Shown here one piece after another: positions 44,293 through 52,972 of a DNA stretch of 64,000 nt; within the stretch, counting starts at the first letter, position 1, and the number at the start of each line of letters is the position of its first letter. The DNA lies in assembly GCF_021648885.1 (NCBI RefSeq), contig NZ_JAKJHZ010000003.1, positions 1 to 64,000 of the forward strand. Reading direction: 5' to 3'. This DNA is from Nocardioides potassii. GTDB lineage: Bacteria; Actinomycetota; Actinomycetes; Propionibacteriales; Nocardioidaceae. Under the pieces are notes generated by a model that saw only the letters and a list, made by a program, of their open reading frames with translations, did not search any database and had not been told where the DNA came from. Both the position numbers and the translations under genes were made by a program.

Positions 44293-46026
44293 ATGCTGCT
44301 CCGCCTCGTCCGCACCTACCTCCGGCCGTACGCCGCACCGCTGGCCGCCGTCGTCGCGCTCCAGTTCGTCGGCACGATGGCCGCTCTCTACCTGCCGAGC
44401 CTCAACGCCGACATCATCGACAAGGGTGTCGTCACCGGCGACACGGGCTACATCGTCCGCCACGGCGGACTGATGCTGGCTGTCTCGCTCGTGCAGATCA
44501 TCTGCTCGGTCATCGCCGTCTGGTTCTCCGCGCGCAACGCGATGGGCTTCGGCCGTGACCTCCGCGCCGCGATCTTCCACCGCGTCGGGACCTTCAGCGC
44601 GCGCGAGGTGCAGCAGTTCGGGGCGCCGTCGCTGATCACTCGCGAGACCAACGACGTCCAGCAGGTGCAGATGCTCGTCCTGATGGCCGGCACCCTCCTG
44701 GTTGCCGCCCCGATCATGATGGTCGGCGGCATCATCATGGCCGCCCGTGAAGACGTCGGCCTGTCGTGGCTGGTCCTCGCCGTCGTCCCCGTGCTCGGCG
44801 TCTCGATCGGCCTGATCGTGCGCAGGATGGTGCCGAACTTCCGCTTGATGCAGGAGCGCATCGACGAGGTCAACCGGCTGCTGCGCGAGCAGATCACCGG
44901 CGTGCGCGTGGTGCGGGCGTTCGTCCGCGAGGAGCACGAGACGACCCGGTTCGCCGACGCCAACGCCCAGCTCACCGAGGTCGCGGTCCGCGCCGGCCGG
45001 TGGCAGGCCGCGATGTTCCCGACGGTGATGGTGGTGGCCAACGTGGCGACCGTCGGCGTGCTCTGGTTCGGCGGGCACCGCGTCGAGAACGGCCACATGG
45101 AGGTCGGCGCGCTGACGGCCTACATCTCCTACCTGATGCAGATCGTCATGTCCGTGATGATGGCGATGTTCATGCTGATGATGGTGCCGCGCGCGTCCGT
45201 CTGCGCCGACCGCATCGGCGAGGTGCTCGACACCGACTCGTCCGTCGTACCGCCGGCCGACCCGGTGACCGACCTGCCCGGGCGCGTGGACCTCGCGCTC
45301 GACGGCGTCACCTTCGCCTACCCCGGCGCCGACGAGCCCGTGCTGCGCTCGGTGTCGCTGGCGGCGAGCCCGGGCGAGACCGTCGCGATCATCGGGTCGA
45401 CCGGCGCCGGCAAGTCGACCCTCGTCAACCTCGTGCCGAGGCTCTTCGACGCCACCGGCGGCGCGGTCCGCGTCGGAGGGGTGGACGTGCGTGAGATCGA
45501 CCCCGAGGTGCTGTGGTCGAGGCTGGGCCTGGTGCCGCAGAAGGCCTTCCTCTTCCGCGGCACCGTCGCCGACAACCTGCGCTACGGCCGGCCGGACGCG
45601 ACCGAGGACGAGATGTGGGAGGCCCTCGAGATCGCGCAGGCGAGGGACTTCGTCGAGGCGATGCCCGACGGCCTCGACGCCGAGATCGCCCAGGGCGGGT
45701 CCAACCTGAGTGGCGGGCAGCGCCAGCGGATGGCGATCGCGCGGGCGGTGATCCGGCGTCCGGACATCTACCTGTTCGACGACTCCTTCTCCGCGCTCGA
45801 CCTCACCACCGACGCCCGCCTGCGGGCGGCCCTCAGGCCGGTGACCCGCGACGCGACGGTGGTGATCGTGGCGCAGCGCGTCGCGACCATCCGCCACGCC
45901 GACCGCATCGTCGTGATGGAGGACGGGGCCGTCGTCGGCACCGGCACCCACGACGAGCTGCTCGCCACGTGCGGCACCTACCAGGAGATCGTCCAGTCCC
46001 AGCTCACAGCGGAAGAGGTGGCCTGA
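44293..46026 (+). CDS. ABC exporter subunit with degenerate ATPase site
   Basis: This 577-residue half-transporter has six helices (1-300) followed by an ATPase with Walker A GSTGAGKST and a canonical LSGGQRQRMAIARA. Walker B is YLFDDSFSALD, with Asp in place of the catalytic Glu, and the switch His is replaced by Gln in IVAQRVAT. These changes are typical of the non-hydrolysing subunit in heterodimeric exporters such as TM287/288. The stop overlaps the next gene's start (TGATG). The pair is probably a multidrug or lipid exporter under TetR control. Confidence 0.9.
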   Translation: MLLRLVRTYLRPYAAPLAAVVALQFVGTMAALYLPSLNADIIDKGVVTGDTGYIVRHGGLMLAVSLVQIICSVIAVWFSARNAMGFGRDLRAAIFHRVGTFSAREVQQFGAPSLITRETNDVQQVQMLVLMAGTLLVAAPIMMVGGIIMAAREDVGLSWLVLAVVPVLGVSIGLIVRRMVPNFRLMQERIDEVNRLLREQITGVRVVRAFVREEHETTRFADANAQLTEVAVRAGRWQAAMFPTVMVVANVATVGVLWFGGHRVENGHMEVGALTAYISYLMQIVMSVMMAMFMLMMVPRASVCADRIGEVLDTDSSVVPPADPVTDLPGRVDLALDGVTFAYPGADEPVLRSVSLAASPGETVAIIGSTGAGKSTLVNLVPRLFDATGGAVRVGGVDVREIDPEVLWSRLGLVPQKAFLFRGTVADNLRYGRPDATEDEMWEALEIAQARDFVEAMPDGLDAEIAQGGSNLSGGQRQRMAIARAVIRRPDIYLFDDSFSALDLTTDARLRAALRPVTRDATVVIVAQRVATIRHADRIVVMEDGAVVGTGTHDELLATCGTYQEIVQSQLTAEEVA

Positions 46027-48014
46027 TGAGCACCGACGCACCCGCCAAGCCCGGCACCCTCAAGGAGACCGAGCGCATCCAGGCCGGCCCCGGACCCGGT
46101 CGTGGCCCGATGGGCGGCGGGATGATCGGCCAGAAGGCCGACACCTTCTGGCCCTCGCTCAAGCGGCTCTTCGCCCGGCTGCGCCCCGAGCGCCACAAGA
46201 CGTACGCCGTCCTCGTCCTGACGCTGGTCAGCGTCGTCGCCACGGCGATCGGCCCCAAGATCCTCGGCCGCGCGACCGACCTCATTTTCGCCGGCCTGAT
46301 CGGTCGCGACGTGCTGGGGAGCGGCGCGACGCAGGAGCAGGCGATCGAGGCGCTGCGGGCGCAGGGCGAGACCAAGCAGGCCGACATGCTCGCGTCGATG
46401 AAGCTCACCGACGGGGTGGACTTCTCCGCCGTCGCCGACGTGCTGCTCCTCGTGCTCGCGGTCTACGTCGCGGCGTCGCTGCTGGCGTGGCTCGGCGGCT
46501 ACCTGCTCAACGACGTCGTCCAGGGCACGGTCCTGCGGATGCGCTCGGAGGTCGAGGACAAGGTCCACCGGCTCCCGCTGGGCTACTTCGACAAGCAGCC
46601 GCGCGGCGAGCTGCTGAGCCGCGTCACCAACGACATCGACAACGTCAGCCAGACGCTCCAGCAGACGATGAGCCAGCTGCTCAACTCGCTGCTGACCGTC
46701 GTCGCGGTGCTGGTGATGATGTTTTACATCTCACCGCTGCTGGCGCTGGTCGCCCTGGTCTCCGTGCCGATCTCGATGGTCGTCACGGGTGCGGTGATGA
46801 AGCGCTCGCAGGGGATGTTCATCCAGCAGTGGCGGCGCACCGGCACCCTCAACGCCCACATCGAGGAGACCTTCTCCGGCCACTCGATCGTCAAGGTCTT
46901 CGGGCGCCAGGCGGAGGCCGAGCGGGTCTTCGCCCAGCAGAACGACGAGCTCTACGAGGCGTCGTACGGCGCCCAGTTCGTGAGCGGGCTGATCATGCCG
47001 ATCATGATGTTCGTCGGGAACCTCAACTACGTCGTCATCGCGGTCCTCGGTGGCCTCCGGGTCGCCAGCGGCACGATGTCGCTCGGCGACGTGCAGGCGT
47101 TCATCCAGTACTCCCGCCAGTTCACCCAGCCGCTCACGCAGGTCGCCTCCATGATCAACCTGCTGCAGTCGGGCGTGGCGTCCGCCGAGCGGGTCTTCGA
47201 GCTGCTCGACGCCGAGGAGGAGCCGGCCGAGGAGATCGGTCGCCCGGCCGCGGCGGCAGACGCCCGCGGCGAGGTGCGGTTCGAGGACGTGTCGTTCTCC
47301 TACGACCCCGAGCGTCGTCTGATCGAGCACCTGACGCTGACCGCCGAGCCGGGCAGCACGGTCGCGATCGTCGGCCCGACGGGCGCCGGCAAGACGACGA
47401 TGGTCAACCTGGTGATGCGGTTCTACGACCCGCAGGCGGGCCGGATCCTCATCGACGGCGTCGACATCGCCTCCATCCCGCGCGGCGTGCTGCGCAGCCG
47501 GATCGGGATGGTCCTCCAGGACACCTGGCTCTTCGCCGGCACGATCCGCGACAACATCGCCTACGGCCGGCCGGGAGCCACCGAGGAGCAGATCCTCGAG
47601 GCCGCCCGGGCGACCTTCGTCGACCGGTTCGTCCACTCCCTGCCCGACGGCTACGACACCGTCATCGACGAGGACGGCTCCAACCTGTCGGCGGGCGAGC
47701 GCCAGCTGGTCACGATCGCCCGGGCCTTCCTGTCCGACCCGGCCCTGCTGATCCTCGACGAGGCCACCTCGTCGGTCGACACCCGCACCGAGCTGCTGCT
47801 CCAGCAGGCGATGGCGGCGCTGCGCTCGGACCGTACGTCGTTCGTGATCGCGCACCGGCTCTCGACGATCCGCGACGCCGACCTGATCCTCGTCATGGAG
47901 GACGGCTCGATCGTGGAGCAGGGCTCGCACGAGGAGCTGCTGTCGGAGGGTGGCGCGTACGCCCGGCTCTACCGCTCCCAGTTCGAGTCGCCGGTGGAGG
48001 AGCCCGTCGCCTGA
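46026..48014 (+). CDS. ABC exporter subunit with catalytic Walker B
   Basis: This 662-residue partner has a longer N-terminus (Gly/Pro-rich PGPGRGPMGGGM) before the six helices, and an extra loop near residues 95-130 rich in Gln and Ala. The ATPase has GPTGAGKTT, Walker B LLILDEATSSVD with the catalytic Glu, and switch His in VIAHRLST, but its signature is LSAGERQLVTIARA rather than LSGGQ. With subunit 1 this gives one complete site and one degenerate site. It ends the operon. Overlap with the first subunit suggests equal synthesis. Confidence 0.9.
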   Translation: MSTDAPAKPGTLKETERIQAGPGPGRGPMGGGMIGQKADTFWPSLKRLFARLRPERHKTYAVLVLTLVSVVATAIGPKILGRATDLIFAGLIGRDVLGSGATQEQAIEALRAQGETKQADMLASMKLTDGVDFSAVADVLLLVLAVYVAASLLAWLGGYLLNDVVQGTVLRMRSEVEDKVHRLPLGYFDKQPRGELLSRVTNDIDNVSQTLQQTMSQLLNSLLTVVAVLVMMFYISPLLALVALVSVPISMVVTGAVMKRSQGMFIQQWRRTGTLNAHIEETFSGHSIVKVFGRQAEAERVFAQQNDELYEASYGAQFVSGLIMPIMMFVGNLNYVVIAVLGGLRVASGTMSLGDVQAFIQYSRQFTQPLTQVASMINLLQSGVASAERVFELLDAEEEPAEEIGRPAAAADARGEVRFEDVSFSYDPERRLIEHLTLTAEPGSTVAIVGPTGAGKTTMVNLVMRFYDPQAGRILIDGVDIASIPRGVLRSRIGMVLQDTWLFAGTIRDNIAYGRPGATEEQILEAARATFVDRFVHSLPDGYDTVIDEDGSNLSAGERQLVTIARAFLSDPALLILDEATSSVDTRTELLLQQAMAALRSDRTSFVIAHRLSTIRDADLILVMEDGSIVEQGSHEELLSEGGAYARLYRSQFESPVEEPVA

Positions 48015-48149
48015 CCTCGTCGCGGTACCTGAGGACGTGGCGTACGGGATCGGGACCCGAACTCGTTCCTCACGTCCTCAGATATCCCGTTGAGCGGCTC
48101 CCGGTGACGACGTACGTTGGTCGTACACAGAAGGGAGGTGATCCGAAGA

Positions 48150-48188
48150 ATGAATTCTTTTCGGATGAGTGAGGTGGCTGCCCGCTAG
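48150..48188 (+). CDS. Leader peptide-like ORF of 12 codons
   Basis: The ORF reads MNSFRMSEVAAR. It is preceded by AAGGGAGGTGATCC (48,131-48,144), an essentially perfect complement of the 16S rRNA 3' end, at an ideal distance, whereas most genes here have weak or no ribosome binding sites. The start codon lies in a hairpin (stem ATCCGA-AGAA with its complement, loop TGAA) and the TAG stop lies at a second hairpin. A promoter is 25 bases upstream. I know no function; control of the MFS pump by attenuation, or an independent small peptide, are both possible. Confidence 0.5.
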   Translation: MNSFRMSEVAAR

Positions 48189-48376
48189 GCAGCCCGGTCC
48201 GCCGACAGCTGCCGGCGAATCCACTGCAGCCACCCGACCCGCAGGCTCCCGGCGTCATCCACCGGGGCTCCTTCCGAGGAGCAGCAGCCCTGCGGGTCGC
48301 TGCATGTCCGGGGTCGTGCGTCCGCTGTGGCGCAGGTCTCGTGGGTACGGAGTTGAGGTCGTCCGCTCGCAGGCAT

Positions 48377-48403
48377 ATCGTTGTGGTCAACAACTATTGC
48401 GAT
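48377..48403. promoter_or_regulatory. Possible MarR operator
   Basis: GTTG, seven bases and CAAC (48,380-48,394), embedded in ATCG...CGAT, form an imperfect palindrome 30 bases upstream of the MFS start. MarR sites often have TTG/CAA half-sites. The assignment is tentative. Confidence 0.35.
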
Positions 48404-48432
48404 CAGCAACCACCGAATCGAAGGCAACTGCC

Positions 48433-50028
48433 GTGACCCAGGCTCCCCCCATCAGCGCCGAGCAGACTGGCGAGATGACCCACCGCCAGGTGCTCGAGGC
48501 CCTCAGCGGCCTCCTCCTCGCGATGTTCGTCGCGATGCTCTCCAGCACGATCGTGAGCAACGCCCTGCCGACCATCGTCGACGACCTCCAGGGCAGCCAG
48601 ACCGGCTATACCTGGGTAGTCGTCGCGACGATGCTCGCGATGACCGCGACCACCCCGATCTGGGGCAAGTTCGCCGACCTCTTCGACAAGAAGCTGCTCG
48701 TCCAGTCGGCCCTCGTCATCTTCTCCATCGGCTCCCTCATCGCCGGCTTCGCGCCGTCGATGGAGGTGCTGATCGGCGCCCGTGTCGTCCAGGGCCTCGG
48801 CGTCGGCGGCCTGACCGCACTCGTGCAGGTCGTCATCGCCACGATGGTCTCCCCGCGTGAGCGCGGCCGCTACAGCGGCTACATCGGCGCGGTCTTCGCG
48901 TTGGCCACGGTGAGCGGCCCGCTCGTCGGTGGCGTCCTGGTGGACACCGTCGGCTGGCGCTGGTGCTTCTTCGCGGGCCTTCCCGTCGCTGCGCTCGCCT
49001 TCGTCGTGCTGCAGAAGACGCTGCACCTCCCGGTCGTCAAGCGCGACGTCTCGATCGACTACCTCGGCGCCTTCCTGCTCGTCGGCGGCGTCTCGATCCT
49101 GCTGATCTGGGTCTCGCTCGGCGGCCAGAACTTCGACTGGGTCTCGTGGACCAGCCTCGCGCTCGTGGTCGGCTCGATCGCCGTGATCGCCGCCGCGATC
49201 CACGTCGAGGCCAACGTCGCGAAGGACCCGGTCATCCCGCTGCACCTGTTCAAGGACCGCACCCTGACCCTGGCCACGATCGCCTCGGTGCTGATCGGCG
49301 TCGCGATGTTCGGCTCGACCGTCTACCTCAGCCTCTACTTCCAGCGCGCGAAGGACATGAGCCCGACCGAGGCCGGCCTGATGTCGATCTGCATGGTCGG
49401 CGGGCTGCTCGTCTCGAGCATCATCAGCGGCCGCATCATCAGCGCCACCGGCCTCTGGAAGCGCTGGCTCGTCGGCGGCATGGTCGCCGTCATCGCCGGC
49501 CTCGGGCTGCTGTCCACCATCGACGCGGGTACCCCGCTCTGGCACACCGGCATCTTCATGGCCGTCCTCGGCCTGGGCCTCGGCGCCACGATGCAGAACC
49601 TCGTCCTCGCGGTGCAGAACACCATCGCCCTCGCCGACATGGGTGCCGGCTCGTCGGTCGTCGCGTTCTTCCGCTCGCTCGGCGGCTCGGTCGGCATCGC
49701 CGCCCTGGGTGCCGTGCTCGCCCACCAGGTCGCCGACTCCGTCAAGACCGGCCTCGCAGCGCTGCTGCAGACGCACCCGGAGTACGCCGACGCGGTCGGG
49801 CACCAGACCGGCGGCATCCCCGACGTCTCGACGATGCCCGCACCCCTCCGTGCGGTGTTCGAGAGCGCCTTCGGTGACGCGACCGGTCACATCTTCCTGG
49901 TGGCGCTGCCCTTCGCGCTCGGCGCGCTGATCGCCGTGCTCTTCATCAAGGAGGTCCCGCTGCGGACGTCGGTGAAGCGCGAGGATGAGCTCATGGCCGA
50001 GATCTCCCCGACCTCCCCGCAGGCATGA
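48433..50028 (+). CDS. DHA2-family MFS drug exporter
   Basis: This 531-residue protein has about fourteen helices. It has LSSTIVSNALPTIVDDLQGS (the D1 motif of DHA2 pumps), GKFADLFDKKLLVQSALVIF (motif A), RVVQGLGVGGLTALVQVVIA and the motif C segment GAVFALATVSGPLVGGVLVD. The region EmrB/QacA type is clear. The frame is open to 48,169, but GTG at 48,433 starts the conserved part. The marR gene overlaps its stop (ATGA), giving a pump-regulator operon behind a long structured leader. Confidence 0.9.
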   Translation: MTQAPPISAEQTGEMTHRQVLEALSGLLLAMFVAMLSSTIVSNALPTIVDDLQGSQTGYTWVVVATMLAMTATTPIWGKFADLFDKKLLVQSALVIFSIGSLIAGFAPSMEVLIGARVVQGLGVGGLTALVQVVIATMVSPRERGRYSGYIGAVFALATVSGPLVGGVLVDTVGWRWCFFAGLPVAALAFVVLQKTLHLPVVKRDVSIDYLGAFLLVGGVSILLIWVSLGGQNFDWVSWTSLALVVGSIAVIAAAIHVEANVAKDPVIPLHLFKDRTLTLATIASVLIGVAMFGSTVYLSLYFQRAKDMSPTEAGLMSICMVGGLLVSSIISGRIISATGLWKRWLVGGMVAVIAGLGLLSTIDAGTPLWHTGIFMAVLGLGLGATMQNLVLAVQNTIALADMGAGSSVVAFFRSLGGSVGIAALGAVLAHQVADSVKTGLAALLQTHPEYADAVGHQTGGIPDVSTMPAPLRAVFESAFGDATGHIFLVALPFALGALIAVLFIKEVPLRTSVKREDELMAEISPTSPQA

Positions 50029-50501
50029 CCACCGCCACCGACGCCGCCCAGGCGACGACCTCGACCCGGCACGACGACCTGCGTCGGATCGAGGCCGAGG
50101 TCGGCAGCCTGATCCGGCGCGTCAAGCGGGTCATCGGCGAGCGGGCCCGCGAGGTCCACCCCGAGCTGCACCCGATGACCTACTTCATCCTCACCCACCT
50201 CGCGGCCAACGGCCCGATGCGCGGTGCGGATCTCTCCGACGCGTTCGGCATGGACAAGGGCGGGGTCAGCCGGCAGGTGCAGTCGCTCGTCGACCTCGGC
50301 CTCGTCGAGCGCCGACCCGACAGCGAGGACCGGCGCGCGATCCTGCTCGACGCCACCGACGAGGGCCGTCAGCGCCTCGAGCGGATGAGCCGGACCCGCA
50401 GCGACCGCTTCGACCGGCGGCTGTCCGGCTGGAGCGACGAGGAGCTCGCGCAGTTCGCCCGCCAGCTGGCGGCGTACAACGCAGCCCTCTCCGACGACTG
50501 A
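50025..50501 (+). CDS. MarR-family transcriptional regulator
   Basis: This 158-residue protein has a winged helix: MTYFILTHLAANGPMRGADL, FGMDKGGVSRQVQSLVDLGL and the wing RRPDSEDRRAILLDATDEG with the DxR signature of MarR proteins. Its ATG overlaps the MFS gene stop by four bases, so it is made from the same transcript and probably represses it. The stop is two bases from that of the convergent glucosidase gene. Confidence 0.92.
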   Translation: MTTATDAAQATTSTRHDDLRRIEAEVGSLIRRVKRVIGERAREVHPELHPMTYFILTHLAANGPMRGADLSDAFGMDKGGVSRQVQSLVDLGLVERRPDSEDRRAILLDATDEGRQRLERMSRTRSDRFDRRLSGWSDEELAQFARQLAAYNAALSDD

Positions 50502-50503
50502 CG

Positions 50504-52084
50504 TCAGCGGAGCCAGGCGGCGGTGTCGGGGGCGAGCTTGCCGCCCTCGGCGGGGCCGCTGGCCAGCAGGACCTCGCCGTCGGGCAGCTCGACCGGGTGG
50601 TCGCCGCAGTTGAGGACGACGGTGAGCGGGCCGCGCCGGAACGTCAGCACGTGGTCGTTCGTGCCGACGATCTCGACCGAGTCGCCCGCGGTCCAGGCGA
50701 ACTCGCGCCGCACGCGCAGCGCCTCGCGGTAGAACTCGAGCGTCGACGTCTCGTCGCCGGTCTGCGCCTCGACGGTGAGCGGCGCCCAATCGTCGGGCTG
50801 CGGGATCCACGGCTGCCCCGCGCCGGGCCCGAAGCCGTACGGCGCCTCGGTGCCGCCCCACGGGATCGGCACCCGGCAGCCGTCGCGGCCGACCTCGCCG
50901 GTGCGGAGGTAGGACGGGTCCTGGCGGAACTCGGGCGCGACGTCGACCTGCTGCAGGCCGAGCTCCTCGCCCTGGTAGAGGTAGCTCGAGCCGGGCAGGG
51001 CGAGCATCGTCAGGGTGGCCGCGCGGGCACGGGCCAGGCCCTGCTCGCCGCCGCCGTAACGCGAGGGGTGCCGTACGACGTCGTGGTTGCTGAGCACCCA
51101 CGTGGGCGAGGCGCCGACCGGGGCGACGGAGGCGAGGGTGTCGGCGATGACCGTGGCGAAGGACTCCGCGGACCACGGCGCGAGGAGCCAGGCGAAGTTG
51201 AACGTCTGGTCGAGCTCGTCGGGCCGGACGAACGCCGCCATCGACTCGACCGTCTGCGTCCAGGCCTCGGCGACGGCCATCCGGTCCGGCCCGGCCTCGT
51301 CGAGGATCTTGTGCCACGAGCGGTAGACGTCGTGCACCTCGGGCTGGTCCCACATGGGCTCGTCGGTGAGCGAGCGCTCGACCATCTCGTGGGCGCTGCT
51401 CGCCGGCTTGACGCCCGCGGTGACGACCTGGTTGCGCAGCGACTCCTCCTTGTAGAGCCCGTGGGCCACGTCGATGCGGAAGCCGTCGACGCCGCGGTCC
51501 AGCCAGAAGCGGAGGACACCCTCGAACATCTCGTGGACCTCGGGGTTGCGCCAGTCGAGGTCGGGCTGGGAGGAGTCGAAGAGGTGGAGGTACCACTGGC
51601 CGTCCTCGACCTGCGTCCACGCGGGACCGCCGAAGACCGACTCCCAGTTGTTCGGCGGGTTGCCGTCCTCGCTGTCGCGGAACATGTAGCGGGCGCGCTC
51701 GGGGCTGCCGGGGCCGGCGGCCAGCGCGGCCTTGAACCACTCGTGCTCGCTCGAGGTGTGGTTGGGCACCACGTCGACGATCACCCGCAGGCCCAGCTCG
51801 TGGGCGCGCGCGACGAGGTCGTCGGCGTCGGAGAGCCGACCGAAGAGCGGGTCGACGTCGGTGTAGTCGGCGACGTCGTAGCCGTGGTCGTGCTGCGGCG
51901 AGGTGTAGAACGGCGTGAGCCACAGGGCGTCGACCCCGAGGTCGGCGAGGTGCGGCAGGCGCGCGGTGATGCCGGGCAGGTCGCCGATGCCGTCGCCGTC
52001 ACTGTCCGCGAAGCTGCGGACGTAGATCTGGTAGACGACCGAGTTGCGCCACCACGCGGTGGTCGGATCGTTCGCGTCAGCCAT
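50504..52084 (-). CDS. GH13 alpha-glucosidase (oligo-1,6-glucosidase-like)
   Basis: This 526-residue cytoplasmic enzyme of the alpha-amylase superfamily has VVYQIYVRSFADSDGDGIGD at the start. Conserved regions are DVVPNHTSSEHEWF (I), DGFRIDVAHG (II, catalytic Asp), VAEAW (III, acid Glu) and LSNHDVVR (IV). PIPWGGTEAPYGFG is typical of the GH13_30/AglA actinobacterial group. It should cleave alpha-glucosides such as maltose, isomaltose or sucrose isomers. No transporter or regulator is adjacent. ATG is at 52,084. Confidence 0.9.
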   Translation of the reverse strand: MADANDPTTAWWRNSVVYQIYVRSFADSDGDGIGDLPGITARLPHLADLGVDALWLTPFYTSPQHDHGYDVADYTDVDPLFGRLSDADDLVARAHELGLRVIVDVVPNHTSSEHEWFKAALAAGPGSPERARYMFRDSEDGNPPNNWESVFGGPAWTQVEDGQWYLHLFDSSQPDLDWRNPEVHEMFEGVLRFWLDRGVDGFRIDVAHGLYKEESLRNQVVTAGVKPASSAHEMVERSLTDEPMWDQPEVHDVYRSWHKILDEAGPDRMAVAEAWTQTVESMAAFVRPDELDQTFNFAWLLAPWSAESFATVIADTLASVAPVGASPTWVLSNHDVVRHPSRYGGGEQGLARARAATLTMLALPGSSYLYQGEELGLQQVDVAPEFRQDPSYLRTGEVGRDGCRVPIPWGGTEAPYGFGPGAGQPWIPQPDDWAPLTVEAQTGDETSTLEFYREALRVRREFAWTAGDSVEIVGTNDHVLTFRRGPLTVVLNCGDHPVELPDGEVLLASGPAEGGKLAPDTAAWLR

Positions 52085-52117
52085 GTCCCCATGCTCTCAG
52101 CGCCGGGGGAGGGGCGG

Positions 52118-52909
52118 TCAAACTACCGACGGCATGCGGCCGCCGAACAGCTCGGCGTCGACGGCGATCCACGTGTGCTCCGCGGTCGCGACGACGCGGC
52201 CGTCGGCGTCGTAGAGCGTCGAGGCGGTGAAGGTCTTGCGCCCGTCCTGGCCGCGCCCCTCGCCCACGACGACGTGCGGCTCGCCGATCACCGGCAGGTC
52301 GTCGACCCGGGTGGTCATCCGGCCGAGCACCATCAGGCGCTCGGTGAGGTCGCCCGCCCAGCCGCCGATGCAGTCCAGCGCCGCCCAGGTGGTGGCGACG
52401 GACGCGCGGGGCGTCTCGTCGACGTACGTTTGCCAGTCCTCGTGCAGGCTCGGGTGCGGGGTCCACGTCGCCGCGACGAGCGCACCGTCGGGCCCGTCGC
52501 CGGTCTGGCCCGGGAAGATCCGCAGCCCGTCGTCCTCGCTGCGCGCCGTACCGCAGGCGAAGCAGGTCGCGAACGGGTGGAAGTCGTGTCCGGGGTACGA
52601 CGCCTCGGCGGCCGCTGCGACCTCGCGTGGGACCGGCTCGACCGTGAGCAGGTCGCGGGCGGCGCGCTGGGCGGTCGCGACCACCGCGTCGCCGGACGAC
52701 GCCGTGGTGACGACGCCCTCGACGTGGACCGGCATCGGGGTGTCGAGCGGCGGCGGCCGGCGCAGCGAGACCTCGATCGCCGGCCAGCCGTCGGTGTGGT
52801 CGTCCGGGGAGTCCGCCGGGTCGAGGGCGGCCAGCGCGCCGGCCGTCCAGCCCCCGTTGCCCGAGTCCGGAGGACCGCAGAACCGGCGCGGGACGATGAG
52901 TTCGCTCAC
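52118..52909 (-). CDS. Hotdog-fold thioesterase-like protein
   Basis: This 263-residue protein has a weak double-hotdog pattern. The first half contains RFCGPPDSGNGGWTAGALAA (conserved in PaaI-like and 4HBT-like families); the second has FATCFACGTAR, a Cys-rich motif, and GRKTFTASTLYDADGRVVAT followed by EHTWIAVD. It may hydrolyse an acyl-CoA. The open frame extends far upstream over the dtxR gene, but GTG at 52,909, with CACAGT seven bases before it, is the sensible start and leaves 63 bases to the divergent dtxR. Confidence 0.65.
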   Translation of the reverse strand: MSELIVPRRFCGPPDSGNGGWTAGALAALDPADSPDDHTDGWPAIEVSLRRPPPLDTPMPVHVEGVVTTASSGDAVVATAQRAARDLLTVEPVPREVAAAAEASYPGHDFHPFATCFACGTARSEDDGLRIFPGQTGDGPDGALVAATWTPHPSLHEDWQTYVDETPRASVATTWAALDCIGGWAGDLTERLMVLGRMTTRVDDLPVIGEPHVVVGEGRGQDGRKTFTASTLYDADGRVVATAEHTWIAVDAELFGGRMPSVV

Positions 52910-52972
52910 CGGCCTCACTGTGCCACGGGACAGCGAGGCGTGGCACTGGGCCGATGGGGAACAATGGCGCCC

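Larger units (their letters stand above)
48015..48432 (+). promoter_or_regulatory. 418-bp leader region of the MFS operon with promoter and hairpins
   Basis: TTGAGC (48,090-48,095), 17 bases and TACGTT (48,113-48,118) form a promoter. From a start near 48,125 the transcript would have a leader of about 308 bases. It holds a 12-codon ORF (48,150), a hairpin spanning its start (48,141-48,166), a GGCTGCC/GGCAGCC hairpin over its stop (48,176-48,194) and a GCTCCT/AGGAGC hairpin with a TCCG loop (48,267-48,282). A possible MarR site follows at 48,377-48,403. Confidence 0.55.

Noticed and set aside
48169..48432. N-terminal extension of the MFS pump from 48,169
   Set aside because: The added 88 residues are Arg/Pro-rich, overlap the leader ORF and hairpins, and are absent from DHA2 pumps. 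GTG at 48,433 fits the family.
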